Of a stretch of 64,000 nucleotides of DNA, positions 1 through 8,572 are shown piece by piece; position 1 is the first letter of the stretch, and the number at the start of each line of letters is the position of its first letter. Position numbers and translations under genes: made by a program. Source of the stretch: Fructobacillus pseudoficulneus. GTDB taxonomy: Bacteria > Bacillota > Bacilli > Lactobacillales > Lactobacillaceae. The DNA is taken from contig NZ_FNWS01000001.1 of the NCBI RefSeq assembly GCF_900108455.1, positions 62,001-126,000 of the forward strand, given 5' to 3'. The notes below the pieces were generated by a model that did not search any database, was not told where the DNA came from, and saw only the letters and a program-made list of their open reading frames with translations.

Positions 1-586
1 CCAAATAATCCGTCAACGCTTTCTTCGCATAAGAACCAAAGGGAACAAAGCGATCTTTGTTTCCCTTCCCATGAACCAAGACCAGACGCTGGTTCAGGTC
101 AATTTGATCAACAGCCATATCGGACAACTCTGAGACACGAATCCCCGTTGCAAATAAAAACTCCAACAGCGCCGCATCTCGCCGCCATAGCGGATGATTA
201 TTTTGATCGTACGCCACTTGAAAAAGTTCCTGAATCTCATTATCGTAAAAGAATTCCGGCAAATGTGCCTGATGCTTTCTTAAAGCGACCCCATCGAAGG
301 GATTATCCAAGACTAATCCTTGGCTAACCATGTAGGCATAAAAGTTCTTTAAACTTGACACTTTACGAGCAATAGTGGTCCGGGCTAGCACCTGGTCATA
401 CAGGCTGGCTAAATAGACTCGAACGTCCAGACTTTGAACGGCAGAAAAACCTTGAAAACCGCCATTATCAGCTAAATAAGCCTGAAATTCATGAATGTCC
501 TTCAAATAAGCCTTAACTGTTTGGGCAGAATACCCCCGCTCAGCCTGTAGGTATTGTTGGTATTGTGCAATTGCGTTATCTTTCAT
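1..586 (-). CDS. xerC: Tyrosine recombinase XerC-like, 5' part (cut by window start)
   Basis: I translated this frame from the ATG at 586 down to the window edge (195 residues). It has the N-terminal SAM-like core-binding domain (about residues 1-105) followed by the start of the catalytic domain. The first catalytic arginine is R150 in ATGIRVSEL, and the beta-hairpin lysine is K174 in HGKGNKDR. The family is about 300 residues, so roughly the last third (second Arg, His and Tyr) lies outside. These enzymes resolve chromosome dimers at dif; a plasmid- or phage-type recombinase of the same fold is less likely because no mobile genes flank it. The gene is divergent from the small ORF at 725. 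No Shine-Dalgarno precedes the ATG, while a TATAAT box sits 6 bases upstream. Confidence 0.85.
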   Translation of the reverse strand, partial: MKDNAIAQYQQYLQAERGYSAQTVKAYLKDIHEFQAYLADNGGFQGFSAVQSLDVRVYLASLYDQVLARTTIARKVSSLKNFYAYMVSQGLVLDNPFDGVALRKHQAHLPEFFYDNEIQELFQVAYDQNNHPLWRRDAALLEFLFATGIRVSELSDMAVDQIDLNQRLVLVHGKGNKDRFVPFGSYAKKALTDYL

Positions 587-598
587 AACTTCATTATA
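587..598 (-). promoter_or_regulatory. -10 box abutting xerC start (leaderless candidate)
   Basis: TATAAT (598-593, minus strand) is followed by only six bases before the xerC ATG. No Shine-Dalgarno is present, and the upstream gene is on the other strand, so xerC needs its own promoter here. The -35 region is poor. Confidence 0.45.
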
Positions 599-683
599 CC
601 GTTGCAAAAGTTAAGAAGACCTTAAGATGCTTATGATTCAGGTAATCTCGTCTAGTTTAAGCCAAACATCTGCAGACAAGTTG

Positions 684-724
684 TATAGTAGAGGTCAGTT
701 AAGGATTTCATACGGAGGCTTTTT
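684..724 (+). promoter_or_regulatory. Probable -10 box and RBS for the 87-aa ORF
   Basis: TATAGT at 684-689 is a plausible -10. A strong GGAGG at 714-718 sits six bases before the ATG at 725. I see no convincing -35. Confidence 0.4.
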
Positions 725-988
725 ATGAATTTACCAGTTACTTCAACATCAGATTACTTGCGTCATGTAATGTCATTGAAGCGGGTCAAATTTGACGCCT
801 TCTTCTTACGTTTCCGTGATAACATTTTAAATAATCGTGACCAACGTGAAGCTTGGAAAAAGGGACAAGAATACCGACCAAGACATCATGAAGCACAAGA
901 TCTGTTAAATAAGCGCGTTGTCGCTAATAATGACCGCTATTCTTACGGTAAACGTGCTGAACACAGTCATGAACATATTCACTTTTAA
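725..988 (+). CDS. Small hypothetical protein, 87 aa
   Basis: This is a real gene by its features: GGAGG RBS, ATG start, and a rho-independent terminator immediately after the stop. I do not recognise the family. The protein is basic and polar, rich in Arg, His, Asn and Asp, with no membrane segment and no cysteine. A histidine cluster closes it (HSHEHIHF, residues 80-87), and there is an RPRHHEA stretch at residues 51-57. It could bind nucleic acid or metal, but that is speculation. It is monocistronic and divergent from xerC. Confidence 0.7.
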   Translation: MNLPVTSTSDYLRHVMSLKRVKFDAFFLRFRDNILNNRDQREAWKKGQEYRPRHHEAQDLLNKRVVANNDRYSYGKRAEHSHEHIHF

Positions 989-1013
989 AAAGACCCCTAC
1001 TGGGTCTTTTTTC
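987..1013 (+). terminator. Rho-independent terminator of the 87-aa ORF
   Basis: Inverted repeat AAAAGACCC (987-995) / GGGTCTTTT (1002-1010), followed by a T run on the plus strand. Confidence 0.85.
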
Positions 1014-1032
1014 TTACTCAAATCACAGCAAA

Positions 1033-1077
1033 AAAAGAACAGCCCTTTGACGGATTCGTCATTTTGGCTGTTCTTTT
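1033..1077 (-). terminator. Terminator of the ACT/UPF0210 operon
   Basis: Twelve-base arms AAAAGAACAGCC (1033-1044) / GGCTGTTCTTTT (1066-1077) with a second small GACG/CGTC hairpin inside. A T run follows on the minus strand. Confidence 0.8.
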
Positions 1078-1081
1078 GATA

Positions 1082-2425
1082 TTAATTCTTAAATGAATGA
1101 ATTGGTGCAGGGACATGGCCCCCACGGTTAATAAAGTCTGCAGAAGACTTATCGACAACTGGCATTACTGGCGCGGTTCCGAGCAAGCCACCATAATCAA
1201 CCATGTCGCCAACCTTCGTCCCATTTGTTGGCAAAATCCGGACAGCAGTTGTCTTATTGTTTTGAATTCCAATAGCCGCTTCATCAGCAATCATCGCCGA
1301 GATAGTGGTTGCTTCCGTCTCACCTGGAATGGCAATCATGTCCAAACCAACGGAACAAACGGAAGTCATTGCTTCCAGCTTAGCTAATGACAAAGTACCA
1401 GCCTTAACGGCGTCAATCATCCCCGCATCCTCAGAAACTGGGATAAAGGCCCCTGATAAACCACCGACACCTTGTGAGGCCATCACGCCACCCTTTTTAA
1501 CGGCATCGTTTAAGAGCATCAAGGCTGCCGTTGTTCCGTGCGTTCCAACCTGCTCCAAACCGATTTCTTCAAGCACTTCAGCCACAGAGTCACCACGAGC
1601 TGGTGTTGGTGCCAATGACAAATCAACGATTCCAAATGGCACACCCAAACGTTCAGAAGCAATCGTTCCGACCAACTGGCCAACACGAGTAATCTTAAAG
1701 GCCGTCTTCTTGATCGTTTCGGCAACGACCGTAATCGATTCACCCTTAACTTGCTCCAAAGCGCGCTTAACAACCCCAGGGCCAGAAATCCCAACGTTAA
1801 TCACAACGTCTGGTTCTGAGACACCGTGAAAGGCACCAGCCATGAACGGATTATCTTCCACCGCATTGGCGAAGACGACCATTTTTGAGTTGGCCGTATC
1901 TGACTTATCGGTAATCACCTTAATGGTTTCACCCATCAACTTCACGGCATCCAGGTTAATCCCGGCCTTTGATGAACCGACGTTGACAGAAGACATCACC
2001 ACATCAGTTTCCGTTAGCGCATTTGGCAATGACTTAATCAACGCCAAGTCGCCATGAGAAAAGCCCTTTTGCACGAGGGCAGAATAGCCACCGATAAAGT
2101 CAACGCCGACTTCCTTAGCAGCATCGTCCAAAGCGTGAGCTAAAACCAAGATTTCCTTTTCATCGGCATTACCGGCAATCAAAGAAACCGGCGTCACCGA
2201 AATCCGCTTGTTGGTGATTGGCACACCGTATTCGCGTTCAATTTGTTGACCAACCGCTACCAGGTCCTTGGCGTAAGTCGTAATCTTCTTGTAGACATTC
2301 TTGGCCGTTTCCTCAACAGAACCGCCAACTGTGTCTAACAAAGAAATGCCCATTGTAATGGTCCGGATATCAAAGTTATCCTCTTTGACCATTTGAATCG
2401 TTTCTCGAATCTGTGTTGTATCCAT
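1082..2425 (-). CDS. UPF0210 (DUF711, PFL-like) family protein
   Basis: 447 residues, a typical length for UPF0210/DUF711. The N-terminus ([18 protein letters not shown]) and the Gly-rich segments in the second half are characteristic of the family. From memory, members have a pyruvate formate-lyase-like fold but no proven reaction. The gene lies 42 bp downstream of the ACT-domain gene and is followed directly by a terminator, so the two form an operon. That pairing is conserved in many Firmicutes and suggests the ACT protein regulates or partners this protein. Family call is strong; function is unknown. Confidence 0.88.
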   Translation of the reverse strand: MDTTQIRETIQMVKEDNFDIRTITMGISLLDTVGGSVEETAKNVYKKITTYAKDLVAVGQQIEREYGVPITNKRISVTPVSLIAGNADEKEILVLAHALDDAAKEVGVDFIGGYSALVQKGFSHGDLALIKSLPNALTETDVVMSSVNVGSSKAGINLDAVKLMGETIKVITDKSDTANSKMVVFANAVEDNPFMAGAFHGVSEPDVVINVGISGPGVVKRALEQVKGESITVVAETIKKTAFKITRVGQLVGTIASERLGVPFGIVDLSLAPTPARGDSVAEVLEEIGLEQVGTHGTTAALMLLNDAVKKGGVMASQGVGGLSGAFIPVSEDAGMIDAVKAGTLSLAKLEAMTSVCSVGLDMIAIPGETEATTISAMIADEAAIGIQNNKTTAVRILPTNGTKVGDMVDYGGLLGTAPVMPVVDKSSADFINRGGHVPAPIHSFKN

Positions 2426-2467
2426 GTTATTTGTTTCTCTTATCCGTTTTACTTTAATTATTCAAAA

Positions 2468-2737
2468 TTAAATGTGGGCCATTGTATCAAAAATCTCTTG
2501 GCGTTGAACGTGAACCGTCACACCAAGGCGAGCTCCCTCTTCCTTAACGGCCGCATAGATATCATCAAAGCTATCAGCAGCATCAAGGGCCACAAGCATT
2601 GACATTGTAAACGTTTCTGACATGATGGTCTGTGACATATCCAAGATATTCACACCATGCTTAGCCAGTGTCGTTGCGATTCCAGCAACGATTCCAGTTT
2701 GATCTTGACCAACAACGGTAACAACTGCTTTAATCAT
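2468..2737 (-). CDS. ACT domain protein, UPF0237 family
   Basis: 89 residues forming a single ACT domain (MIKAVVTVVGQDQTGIVAGIATTLAKHGVNI is split by the usual ligand-loop glycine region around residues 11-20). It resembles GcvR-type stand-alone ACT regulators and likely binds a small ligand such as an amino acid. The RBS AAGGGGAG lies just before the ATG. It is the first gene of the operon with UPF0210. Confidence 0.88.
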   Translation of the reverse strand: MIKAVVTVVGQDQTGIVAGIATTLAKHGVNILDMSQTIMSETFTMSMLVALDAADSFDDIYAAVKEEGARLGVTVHVQRQEIFDTMAHI

Positions 2738-2759
2738 TTTTAACTCCCCTTAACTATCA

Positions 2760-2788
2760 AAGGCCCACTATCCAAACGAGTGGGCCTT
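2760..2788 (-). terminator. Hairpin after the deoxyribosyltransferase gene
   Basis: AAGGCCCACT (2760-2769) / AGTGGGCCTT (2779-2788). The T tract on the minus side is short, so termination may be partial and the ACT operon may receive read-through. Confidence 0.55.
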
Positions 2789-2806
2789 GTTATTTTAACA
2801 AATTTA

Positions 2807-3250
2807 TTAGATGACTTCACCATCATATGGCAATTTTGGCAAGGCTTCCAAATCATAGTCAGCCAAGTCTTCAATCTTGTGCAAATAGGCAGTCAAAGAC
2901 ATTGCCAGCATCAAGTTCAAAGTTACATCATCTTCTTTGATGATCACGATTGGCATTCCCTTAGCATGAGCGTAACCAATCTCCCATGCTGTTCCAGAAT
3001 CCGTATCAGCGTTATCAAAGTCAGCCAAAGCCACGATCATATCAGCGGCATCAATCGCATCAACATCAGAGCCGTAGGCAGCGTGACGCCAAGGTTCTGA
3101 GAACAACTCAAATTCTTTGTGTTGATGCAATCGTGGTGAGAAAACATCCCCCACTTGTGGATGTGCTGCGAGCACTTTTTCTAAGCGTTCAGCCTTCGCA
3201 ATTTGCGTGTCTGAAAAGAATGGGCCAGCTAAATAAATGCGCTTTGCCAT
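2807..3250 (-). CDS. ndt: Nucleoside 2-deoxyribosyltransferase
   Basis: 147 residues. MAKRIYLAGPFF at the N-terminus, the DVDAIDAADMIVA strand (D64) and the DSGTAWEIGYA motif carrying catalytic Glu90 are the hallmarks of the family. It transfers deoxyribose between nucleobases in purine/pyrimidine salvage, a common trait of lactobacilli. It is a single gene: upstream mvaS has its own terminator and a hairpin follows. A broader DNPH1-like nucleosidase role cannot be excluded. Confidence 0.85.
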   Translation of the reverse strand: MAKRIYLAGPFFSDTQIAKAERLEKVLAAHPQVGDVFSPRLHQHKEFELFSEPWRHAAYGSDVDAIDAADMIVALADFDNADTDSGTAWEIGYAHAKGMPIVIIKEDDVTLNLMLAMSLTAYLHKIEDLADYDLEALPKLPYDGEVI

Positions 3251-3336
3251 GGGAATTTTTCTCCTTTATTTGTCCTATTGATTTATGTCTCTAGTTTACC
3301 AAAGCTAGATGACACTCGGATAACTTTCTCCATGAA

Positions 3337-3371
3337 AAAACGCCACAAAAGATGAACTTTTATGGCGTTTT
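3337..3371 (-). terminator. Terminator of mvaS
   Basis: AAAACGCCA (3337-3345) / TGGCGTTTT (3363-3371) with A/T tracts on both sides, so it could work on either strand. It lies just after the mvaS stop. Confidence 0.8.
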
Positions 3372-3388
3372 GTTATTATTGTTTGCTT

Positions 3389-4552
3389 TTAGCTAAAACG
3401 GTAACGTCGTTGCCCGTCCTGCCAGCCGACAAATTGGCATAAGCCCGTCCCGTCAGGGGCATCACTTTCTTGATTTTTGCTTGAATCAAAGAGCTGAGAC
3501 TGGAAGATGGCCTCATACTCGGCCACCGAAACGTTTTGGCGTTGGGCTAATTGCGCTAAGACGTCTTGTCCAGCAACAGCCTTGTCAAAGCCAGGTACCA
3601 ATTCAAGCGAGAAGAGCTCCGCTTCCGCTCCAGAGCCATAGGAAAAGACGCCCAGTCGCTGACCATCGGTTAATTGCCCTTGTTGAAGCAATGAAAGTAG
3701 GGCTAAATAAACCGATCCCGTATAAAGATTACCGACCTGGCGGTTATAGACTTGTGAGGCGGTTAATTGCTCGCGTAAGAACGCCTGCTGTTGATTATCA
3801 GCCTGGTCCATAATTTGGTCCAAGGCCTTCTTCCCCATCTTCGTATAGGGCAAATGGAAGGCAAAGCCAGCAAAGTCGGCCAGCTCGTGCCCCGTTTGCT
3901 CTTGATAACGCTGCCACAAAGTCAAAAACATTTCCTTGTAAACATCCGTTGAAAGGTGGCCATCGACCAAGGCAGTGGTGGAGTCAACCGGCCGCCAAAA
4001 ATCAGCAACGTCTCGACTCATATATACTGAATCGTCATTGATGGTGGCAATTGCTGGATCAGCACTAACCACCATGGCAATCGCACCGGCCCCTTGTGTC
4101 ACTTCACCAGGCGTTTTTAACCCATAACGAGCAATATCACCGGCAATCACTAAGACCTTCTTATCCGGGTGCAGGGTGACAAAGTCCTTGGCCTGCATCA
4201 AGCCATAGGTTCCGGCATAACAGGCCTGCTTCATTTCAATTGTCCGAATAAAGGGTGACAAACCAAGAAGCTCCTGAGCAAAGACAGCCGCTGACTTAGA
4301 ATTATCAATGCCGGACTCCGTGGCAAAAATCAGCATTTCAATCTTAGCTAAATCGTCCTCAGTTAAGATTTCTTTGGCAGCATTAACCCCCATCGTCACC
4401 ACGTCTTCATAGTTTGGCACAACAGTCTGGACGGACTGACCAATCCCAATCGTATACTTGTCTGGCTCATCACCACGGGCCTTGGCTAATTCCACTAAAT
4501 CTAGTGCCAAAGATGGTGTATAAAAGCCTAATTTATCAATACCAACAGCCAT
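3389..4552 (-). CDS. mvaS: Hydroxymethylglutaryl-CoA synthase
   Basis: 387 residues, the size of bacterial HMG-CoA synthases. It condenses acetyl-CoA with acetoacetyl-CoA to feed the mevalonate route to isoprenoids. The catalytic triad is visible: Glu79 (ATESGIDNSKS), Cys111 (EMKQACYAGTYGL) and the histidine of FAFHLPYTKMGKKA. It is flanked by terminators on both sides, so it is transcribed alone. Its presence indicates the mevalonate rather than the MEP pathway, as is usual in lactic acid bacteria. Confidence 0.96.
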   Translation of the reverse strand: MAVGIDKLGFYTPSLALDLVELAKARGDEPDKYTIGIGQSVQTVVPNYEDVVTMGVNAAKEILTEDDLAKIEMLIFATESGIDNSKSAAVFAQELLGLSPFIRTIEMKQACYAGTYGLMQAKDFVTLHPDKKVLVIAGDIARYGLKTPGEVTQGAGAIAMVVSADPAIATINDDSVYMSRDVADFWRPVDSTTALVDGHLSTDVYKEMFLTLWQRYQEQTGHELADFAGFAFHLPYTKMGKKALDQIMDQADNQQQAFLREQLTASQVYNRQVGNLYTGSVYLALLSLLQQGQLTDGQRLGVFSYGSGAEAELFSLELVPGFDKAVAGQDVLAQLAQRQNVSVAEYEAIFQSQLFDSSKNQESDAPDGTGLCQFVGWQDGQRRYRFS

Positions 4553-4581
4553 ATCTAGTCTCCTTATCGCTGACTATAAAC

Positions 4582-4603
4582 AAAAGGACGCTCGCAAGCG
4601 CCC
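4582..4603 (-). terminator. Terminator of the ABC-F gene
   Basis: GGACGCT (4586-4592) / AGCGCCC (4597-4603) with one G-U pair on the minus-strand RNA and a four-base loop. TTTTG follows. Confidence 0.75.
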
Positions 4604-4626
4604 TCTCTCTAGCTCTTTTACTAAGC

Positions 4627-6252
4627 TTAATCGTACAATGCTTTTACTTTTTCTTGGATACTGTCAGAACTAATGAACTCATCATAAGTCGTATCCAAAC
4701 GATCAACAACACCCTTAGCTGATACTTCAACAATGTGGTTGGCCGTTGTTTCCAAGAATTCGTGATCGTGTGAAGTCATAATGACTGAGCCCTTAAAGTC
4801 GGCAACAGCATCGTTTAATGACTGAATTGATTCCAAATCCAAGTGGTTGGTTGGGTCGTCAAGCAACAAGACGTTGGCCTTAAGCAACATCAGCTTAGCC
4901 AAGACAATGCGGACTTTTTCGCCCCCGGACAAAACCTTAATTTGCTTCAAGGCATCATCACCCTTGAACAACATTTGACCGAGCATCCCACGCAAAGTGG
5001 TGTTATCCTTTTGCTCTTCTTCGGCGAAATCACGCAACCAGTCCAAAATAACCATTTCTTGGTCATCGAAGTTGTCGTTCAAATCCTTGGCCAAGTATGA
5101 CTGACTAGTTGTCACACCCCAAGTAACCGTTCCTTCATCGGCTTCCATCGTTCCTGCTAAGATTTGCATCAAAGTGGTCGTTGCCAAATCAGACCGAGAT
5201 AAGATAGCCAACTTGTCGCCTGGGCGCCCCGTAAAGGTAATGTTGTCCAAAACTTTTTCGCCATCAATCGTCTTTGAAACACCTTCCACTCGAACCAAAT
5301 CATTACCGAGTTCACGGTTCAATGGGAATGAGATGTATGGGTACTTACGTGATGAAGGCTTGATATCATCAAGTGTAATCTTATCCAGTTGCTTCTTACG
5401 AGCAGTGGCCTGCTTTGACTTAGAGGCGTTGGCAGAAAAGCGCGCCACGAATTCTTGCAGCTGCTTAATTTGCTCTTCCTTCTTTGCATTTTGCTGTGAA
5501 GCCAAACGCTGAGCCAATTCGGCTGATTCACGCCAGAAGTCATAGTTTCCAACGAACGGTGTGATTTTACCGTAGTCAACATCCAAGATGTTCGTTGAGA
5601 CAACGTTCAAGAAGTGACGGTCGTGCGAAACAACAATCACAAGGTTTTCAAAGTCTGCCAAAAAGTCTTCCAGCCAGGCGATCGTCTGAACATCTAGCCC
5701 GTTGGTTGGTTCGTCTAGCACCAAGATATCAGGGTTACCAAAGAGAGCTTGGGCCAACAAGACCTTCACCTTATCATTTTCAGTCAAATCACCCATCATG
5801 CTGTGCTGCATCGATTCATCGATACCCAACTTCGTCAGCAATTGTGCTGCTTCAGTTTCGGCATTCCAACCGTCAAGCTCTTCAAATTCAGCAGAAAGGT
5901 CCCCAACCCGAACACCATCTTCATCCGAAAAGTCGGGTTTAGCATAAATGGCATCCATTTCAGTCTTAACCTGGTATAGGCGTTCATGACCCTGAATCAC
6001 CGTATCCATGACCGTGAAGTCGTCAAAGGCAAAGTGGTCCTGCTGTAAAGAAGACATCCGGTCATTATCGCTAATGCTGATGACCCCTTCCGTTGGCTCC
6101 AATTCACCTTGAAGCAACTTCAAAAAGGTCGACTTACCGGCACCGTTGGCACCAATAATCCCGTATGTATGGCCGGGAACCAATTTTAAGTTAACGTCCT
6201 GGTAAAGTTTCTTACCAGAAAATGAAAAGGACATGTCTGCAACAGTAATCAC
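4627..6252 (-). CDS. ABC-F family ATPase (YbiT/YkpA type)
   Basis: Two ABC domains joined by a linker and no membrane segments, so a ribosome-associated ABC-F protein. I chose the GTG at 6252 (541 aa) because GGAGG lies 8 bases before it. NBD1 has an intact Walker A (GANGAGKST, residues 34-42) and Walker B (LDEPTNGLD) but a decayed signature (LTEND). NBD2 has a normal LSGGE (441-445), but its Walker A is replaced by SRSDLATTT (352-360) and its catalytic Glu is Asp466 (LLDDPTNHLD). One composite ATP site is therefore intact and the other is degenerate on both sides. It is monocistronic. The role is translation-related rather than drug export. Confidence 0.9.
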   Translation of the reverse strand: MITVADMSFSFSGKKLYQDVNLKLVPGHTYGIIGANGAGKSTFLKLLQGELEPTEGVISISDNDRMSSLQQDHFAFDDFTVMDTVIQGHERLYQVKTEMDAIYAKPDFSDEDGVRVGDLSAEFEELDGWNAETEAAQLLTKLGIDESMQHSMMGDLTENDKVKVLLAQALFGNPDILVLDEPTNGLDVQTIAWLEDFLADFENLVIVVSHDRHFLNVVSTNILDVDYGKITPFVGNYDFWRESAELAQRLASQQNAKKEEQIKQLQEFVARFSANASKSKQATARKKQLDKITLDDIKPSSRKYPYISFPLNRELGNDLVRVEGVSKTIDGEKVLDNITFTGRPGDKLAILSRSDLATTTLMQILAGTMEADEGTVTWGVTTSQSYLAKDLNDNFDDQEMVILDWLRDFAEEEQKDNTTLRGMLGQMLFKGDDALKQIKVLSGGEKVRIVLAKLMLLKANVLLLDDPTNHLDLESIQSLNDAVADFKGSVIMTSHDHEFLETTANHIVEVSAKGVVDRLDTTYDEFISSDSIQEKVKALYD

Positions 6253-6307
6253 GAATGCTTCCTCCAAGGGGGTACAAAGTAAAAATTATTCTCTTAATAG
6301 TTTAACA

Positions 6308-6330
6308 GAAAAACGCCCCAATTTGGGACG
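6308..6330 (-). terminator. Terminator of the 131-aa membrane protein gene
   Basis: CGCCCC (6314-6319) / GGGACG (6325-6330), with TTTTTC after it on the minus strand. Confidence 0.75.
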
Positions 6331-6345
6331 CTTCGATTGGTTTCT

Positions 6346-6741
6346 TTATAGATTTTCATAGCCGCCATCAACTGGGACCAAGTTTTCATCTGGGTCAGAC
6401 CGCGTATCCGACCAAAAAGTAAAGACGGTCAACACGAGATAAAGGCCAGCCAAATAGTAGCCGTACTCGTTATCAACCCATTCGCCAAGCCAAGTGGTCA
6501 CGATGGCAAATAACAAAGCTTGAGCAAAAATCCAGTAAAAGCGCATCCCCTGCTTGCGAATTTGGTAACCAAAGTACAAAGCAAAGCCACCATTTAAGAC
6601 AAAGAACAGCCAAACAACCTGGCTGATGTCTGACCAGTCAAACTGATCTGCCAGGTAAGGTAAAATGACTGTTATAACGACCATCACCAGCAAATTATAG
6701 AAGAGAGCTGAATGGCTTAATTTGTTGAGCAAGTTGCGCAT
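6346..6741 (-). CDS. Four-helix membrane protein, unknown function
   Basis: 131 residues with hydrophobic segments at about 12-30, 41-59, 68-86 and 95-110 and a short acidic, Gly-containing C-terminal tail. I do not recognise a family. Acidic residues sit in the loops, and the positively charged N-terminus suggests it starts in the cytoplasm. It has its own terminator and lies between rsmE and the ABC-F gene without an obvious functional link. Confidence 0.75.
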   Translation of the reverse strand: MRNLLNKLSHSALFYNLLVMVVITVILPYLADQFDWSDISQVVWLFFVLNGGFALYFGYQIRKQGMRFYWIFAQALLFAIVTTWLGEWVDNEYGYYLAGLYLVLTVFTFWSDTRSDPDENLVPVDGGYENL

Positions 6742-6833
6742 TAAAAAACCTCATTATTGGAAATTGTTAAGTTAAATTATAGGCTGTTTTTCACATTTGA
6801 GCAAGTTTTTTCGAAAACTTAACAAACTTTGGC

Positions 6834-7574
6834 CTAGTCCAGTAACTCCCAAATAGTCGACAATGCAGCCAATGTGTATAGGGGTGCCGTCTCGGCGCGT
6901 AGAATTCTTGGACCTAAACCGGCCGGTTCGTAACCCGCTTGTGCCAGCTGATCGATTTCATTTTCAGACAAGCCACCCTCTGGACCAAAGACCGCCACAA
7001 AGTGGTCCCCCGCCTTTGCTTGTCGCGCCTTTTGAACCAAAGTTGCACTCTCACCGTGTTTCGCCGATTCTTCCCAGGCAACGATGCCTTGCCCTTTTTC
7101 TAGCGACAAAACCTCGGCAAATGTTCCCTGTCGAATGACCGGTACCTGCAGCCGGTGAGATTGTTCCGCTGCGTTTAAAGCGATTTTATGCAAACGTGTC
7201 AGACGCTTGTCGGCCTGCTTCCCCCAATCAACGACGGTCCGTTCCATTTTAGCTAAAATAATTTGGCTCACGCCCATTTCAGTCGCCTTTTGAACCAGCC
7301 AATCCGTTCGATCATTTTTAACTGGTGAAACCACCAGGGTCACAGCAACCGGCAGTTCAACGGCTTGATTTAATTCTTCAACAACGGACACAACGGCCTG
7401 TTGCTCATCTAAGGCCATCACTTCACCAACGACCAGCCGCTGTTGCTGGTCAACAAATTCCGCCTTCGTCCCCGCCTTTGCCCGCAAAACCCGGACTAAA
7501 TGGTGATAGGTTTCCGATTCTGCTGGCAAAGTAAATTCTTCAGCAATTTCTTCGTTTAAAAAATAACGGTGCAT
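6834..7574 (-). CDS. rsmE: 16S rRNA (uracil-1498-N3)-methyltransferase
   Basis: 246 residues, full length. The N-terminal PUA-like domain begins MHRYFLNEE. The C-terminal SPOUT knot contains GPEGGLSENEI and LGPRILRAETAP, the SAM-binding loops of RsmE. It methylates U1498 in the decoding region of 16S rRNA. It lies 34 bp downstream of prmA, the usual Firmicutes order, so the two form an operon of ribosome modifiers. Confidence 0.95.
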   Translation of the reverse strand: MHRYFLNEEIAEEFTLPAESETYHHLVRVLRAKAGTKAEFVDQQQRLVVGEVMALDEQQAVVSVVEELNQAVELPVAVTLVVSPVKNDRTDWLVQKATEMGVSQIILAKMERTVVDWGKQADKRLTRLHKIALNAAEQSHRLQVPVIRQGTFAEVLSLEKGQGIVAWEESAKHGESATLVQKARQAKAGDHFVAVFGPEGGLSENEIDQLAQAGYEPAGLGPRILRAETAPLYTLAALSTIWELLD

Positions 7575-7608
7575 ACCGGTACTCCTCTTTCAACAAACTT
7601 TCATTCGA

Positions 7609-8505
7609 TTATTCTTCCACTGGCTTTTGGGTAATAAAGGCATGCCAGGTTCCCTGATTCAAATGTTGAACGATATTTAGTCCCTGAGCCTTTAAGGCCG
7701 TCACAATCTCTGCTTGGACATCATCATAAATACCAGAAACCAAGAAATAGCCACCAGCCTTTAACCGTGGATAGACCTGCGGAATTAAGGGCGTAATCAC
7801 ATCAGCCAAGATATTGGCCAAAATCAAGTCAGCGTCTGACCAGTCCGGCCCCACTGCTTGCATCAAGTCGGAGGCAATCACCTTGACATCCTTAGCTACT
7901 GGATTCAGGGCAAGGTTGGCCTTCGCCGTCTCAACCGCTTCTTGGTCAATGTCGGTCGCCAAAGTTGGCCCGACACCAAGGTGTTTGGCCGCTACTGCCA
8001 AGACACCAGAGCCAGTTCCGACGTCAATCGTCTTCTCACCACCACGGACAACCGCTTCAAGCGCTTGAAGCATTAATGAAGTCGTGGGATGAGTGCCGGT
8101 CCCAAAGGCTTGGTCTGGATCCATGACAATCAGCTGTTCCTGCTCTTGGGCAGGCTGATAGTCTTCCCAGGCCGGTACCACCGTAAAGTGATTGGTTACT
8201 CGGCTGGCATGGTAGTAGTTTTTCCACTCATTAGCCCATAGACTGGCGTCCAAGCTCTCTTGCAAGATTGGCTTGGCTGTAACGGCTAGGCCGCGTGATG
8301 CCAATTCTGCCAAGGCTGCCTCATAAGCAGCCACTTGATCCTGCCAACCTGCAACCGATGTGTCTTGGTAGACCGTAACCGTTGGCTGCCCACTTTGGTC
8401 TTGCCCCTGTTCAGCACCATCAGCTCCCGCTGCCACTAATACAGCAATCACAATGTCTTGCAATTCACTTGGCACTTGCCAAACCACTTTTTGATATGTC
8501 AGCAT
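7609..8505 (-). CDS. prmA: Ribosomal protein L11 methyltransferase
   Basis: 298 residues. The class I methyltransferase core shows TIDVGTGSGVLAVAA (SAM motif I) and LILANILADVI (motif IV) in the C-terminal half. The N-terminal half is the L11-recognition domain. It methylates ribosomal protein L11. RBS GAGGAAG precedes the ATG. It is first in the prmA-rsmE pair. Confidence 0.95.
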   Translation of the reverse strand: MLTYQKVVWQVPSELQDIVIAVLVAAGADGAEQGQDQSGQPTVTVYQDTSVAGWQDQVAAYEAALAELASRGLAVTAKPILQESLDASLWANEWKNYYHASRVTNHFTVVPAWEDYQPAQEQEQLIVMDPDQAFGTGTHPTTSLMLQALEAVVRGGEKTIDVGTGSGVLAVAAKHLGVGPTLATDIDQEAVETAKANLALNPVAKDVKVIASDLMQAVGPDWSDADLILANILADVITPLIPQVYPRLKAGGYFLVSGIYDDVQAEIVTALKAQGLNIVQHLNQGTWHAFITQKPVEE

Positions 8506-8526
8506 CTATCTTCCTCTTTTACCACG

Positions 8527-8554
8527 AAAAAGCCGGGGACAAAGTCATCCCCGG
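8527..8554 (-). terminator. Terminator of the alcohol dehydrogenase-like gene
   Basis: CCGGGGA (8533-8539) / TCCCCGG (8548-8554), followed by TTTTT on the minus strand. It separates the dehydrogenase gene from prmA. Confidence 0.85.
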
Positions 8555-8572
8555 TTGTTTCTCATTTTATCC

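Noticed and set aside
1097-2057. Several open frames on the plus strand opposite the UPF0210 gene
   Set aside because: They mirror the codon structure of the real minus-strand gene, lack RBS and have no family features.
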